Source: Pseudomonas chlororaphis (GTDB lineage Bacteria > Pseudomonadota > Gammaproteobacteria > Pseudomonadales > Pseudomonadaceae). From it: a stretch of 64,000 nt of DNA. The translations under genes and the position numbers were made by a program. How positions within the stretch are numbered: the stretch's first letter is position 1; each line of letters starts with the position of its first letter. A model generated the notes under the pieces. That model was given only the letters and a program-made list of their open reading frames with translations. It was not told the origin of the DNA and searched no databases. The stretch covers positions 1-64,000 of the forward strand of contig CP011020.1 of NCBI GenBank assembly GCA_001023535.1. The letters are read 5' to 3'. This document shows, piece after piece, positions 62,664-64,000 of the stretch.

Positions 62664-64000
62664 ATGTCGATCCAACGGACGAGTGGACTGAGGCAGGCTC
62701 GCGGTGTCGCCACCGATGCATCGCCCCGTCCCCCAGCCCGGCTCTTTCGACATGGCCTCGACCGCATAAGGGAAGCCTACGTCCTGCTGCCGCTGCTGGC
62801 GCTGCTCCTGCTGATCGCCCTCTGGTCCGCCACCCTCTATCTCATCCAGGTCGAACAAACCCGCGCCCAGCGCAACGCCGCGACATTGAGCCTGGAAATC
62901 AGCGCCACCTATGAGGCCCAGATGCTGCGCGCGGTGCGTGAAATCGACCAGACCCTCAAGCTCGTCAAGTACGCCTACGAGGCGCAAGGCGAGCACAACC
63001 CACTCACCGGGCTCAGGGAGCGAGCGCTGTTGCCGCCGGCCCTGTTGTTCGACGTGAGCGTGGTCGACGCCGACGCCCAACTGGTCGCCAGCACCCGCGC
63101 CAACGACACCAGCCATGGCAATGACCGGCAAGAACTGCGCACGCTACGGCACAACGACACGCTGCTGGTCAGCCGTCCCTGGAAAGACCCGCGCACCGGA
63201 GAATGGCGATTGCGCTTCAGCCGGCGCCTCGATGGGCCGCAGGGCACGCTCTCGGGGATGGCCCGCGTCGAGGTGGATGCGGCCTACTTCGTCAGCAGCT
63301 ATGACCCCTCGAAACTTGGCGTCCAAGGGGTACTCGGGCTGCTGGGCACCGACGGGGTGTTCCGGGTCCGGCGCACCGGCGATACCCTGCTGGCGGGCGA
63401 TACGGTCGACTACGCAGCGCTGGTGCCAGACACCGAGGACACCCAGGCGCTGCTGCTGGTCAACCATTGGGACGGCGTGCGCCGCTACACCAGTGCCCGC
63501 CAGCTCTACGACGTTCCTCTGGCGGTGATCGTCGGGCTGTCCGAAGAGGAACAACTGCTTGCCGTGACCCGCCAGGCCCAGGTCTATTTGCATCGAGCCA
63601 CCGCAGCCAGCCTGCTGCTGATCTGCCTGGCGGGCCTGCTCAGCCGGATGAGCTGGCAATTGGCGCAAAGCCGTCTGCAGGCTGCCGAAGCCAAGGTCGC
63701 CTACGCCGAACGCGTCGAATACCTGGCCTACCACGACGGCCTCACCGCGCTGCCGAACCGCAGCCTGTTCAGCAAACTGCTGGTGCAGAACATTCGCGAG
63801 GCCAGCCGTTATCGACGCCAGATGGCCGTACTGTTCCTCGACCTCGACCGCTTCAAACTGATCAACGACACCCTCGGCCACGATGCCGGCGACCAGTTGC
63901 TGCAAGAAGTCGCCCACCGTCTCAAGACCTGTCTGCGCGAAAGCGACATCGTCGCCCGCCTGGGCGGCGACGAATTCGTGATCCTGCTGCCGCAGCTGTC
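62664..64000 (+). CDS. Membrane-bound diguanylate cyclase, 3' end outside window
   Basis: The frame stays open from the ATG at 62664 to base 64000 (445 codons visible). It has an N-terminal helix (VLLPLLALLLLIALWSATLY), a periplasmic sensor region of about 230 residues, a second helix near 310-330, and a GGDEF domain beginning YLAYHDGLTALPNRSLF near 355. The active site LGGDEF and the inhibitory site RESD five residues before it are both intact, so it should make c-di-GMP under product feedback. Whether an EAL domain follows cannot be seen. CGGAG lies before the ATG. Confidence 0.9.
   Translation, partial: MSIQRTSGLRQARGVATDASPRPPARLFRHGLDRIREAYVLLPLLALLLLIALWSATLYLIQVEQTRAQRNAATLSLEISATYEAQMLRAVREIDQTLKLVKYAYEAQGEHNPLTGLRERALLPPALLFDVSVVDADAQLVASTRANDTSHGNDRQELRTLRHNDTLLVSRPWKDPRTGEWRLRFSRRLDGPQGTLSGMARVEVDAAYFVSSYDPSKLGVQGVLGLLGTDGVFRVRRTGDTLLAGDTVDYAALVPDTEDTQALLLVNHWDGVRRYTSARQLYDVPLAVIVGLSEEEQLLAVTRQAQVYLHRATAASLLLICLAGLLSRMSWQLAQSRLQAAEAKVAYAERVEYLAYHDGLTALPNRSLFSKLLVQNIREASRYRRQMAVLFLDLDRFKLINDTLGHDAGDQLLQEVAHRLKTCLRESDIVARLGGDEFVILLPQL

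Noticed and set aside
60888..63131. Long minus-strand frame opposite xylG and xylH
   Set aside because: Low-complexity His/Gln/Asp composition and complete overlap with the xylose transporter genes mark it as an artefact.

Overview
The window is a high-GC chromosomal segment that reads as Pseudomonas, most likely of the P. fluorescens/P. corrugata assemblage. The evidence is the uvrD - GGDEF/EAL - RpiR regulator - pycR - pycA - pycB gene order known from Pseudomonas, GTGGGAGC-type REP hairpins, Pseudomonas-type parS motifs, and the family resemblance of almost every gene. No tRNA, rRNA, CRISPR array or prophage is visible. One intact ISL3-type insertion sequence is present.

Layout. 1-5432: end of a surface-polysaccharide type cluster with two related glycosyltransferases, two related methyltransferases and an O-acyltransferase, tightly overlapping. 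5508-8832: a DUF3142 lipoprotein and a membrane-anchored repeat protein of unknown role. 8957-10357: a dihydrolipoamide dehydrogenase. 10579-16533: four overlapping genes for three SPFH/band-7 (HflK/HflC-like) membrane proteins, one with a histidine-rich tail, and a CPC-type metal P-type ATPase. 16716-20001: cyclopropane fatty acid synthase, cardiolipin synthase and a DUF3617 protein (membrane lipid adaptation).

20067-27226 is a zinc-starvation island: a metal ABC transporter with the zinc-independent GTP cyclohydrolase FolE2, a ZigA-type COG0523 GTPase, a DUF1826 protein, a second CobW-like GTPase and two small secreted cysteine-containing proteins. Two Zur-box palindromes lie in front of folE2 and zigA. 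Three parS-like palindromes lie within or just upstream of folE2, and a fourth lies in the SPFH operon.

27239-38615 is mostly core: DUF3301 protein, pyridoxal kinase, acyl-CoA thioesterase, K+/H+ antiporter, SMI1/KNR4 protein, Tim44-like protein, uvrD and a large GGDEF/EAL protein. 39007-44565 holds an RpiR regulator with a palindromic operator, a small conserved protein, and the LysR-controlled two-subunit pyruvate carboxylase. An IS (44624-45931) sits exactly between two poly-T/poly-A tracts downstream of pycB.

46023-55613 is accessory metabolism: small lipoprotein, membrane protein, flavin amine oxidase, AhpD-like protein, two SDR enzymes with altered catalytic residues, a LysR regulator, cupin, EamA exporter, cytochrome P460 and exported epoxide hydrolase. 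55796-62465 is the xylose module (xylR divergent from xylA-xylF-xylG-xylH, with a REP pair between xylF and xylG and no xylulokinase). The window ends inside a diguanylate cyclase gene.
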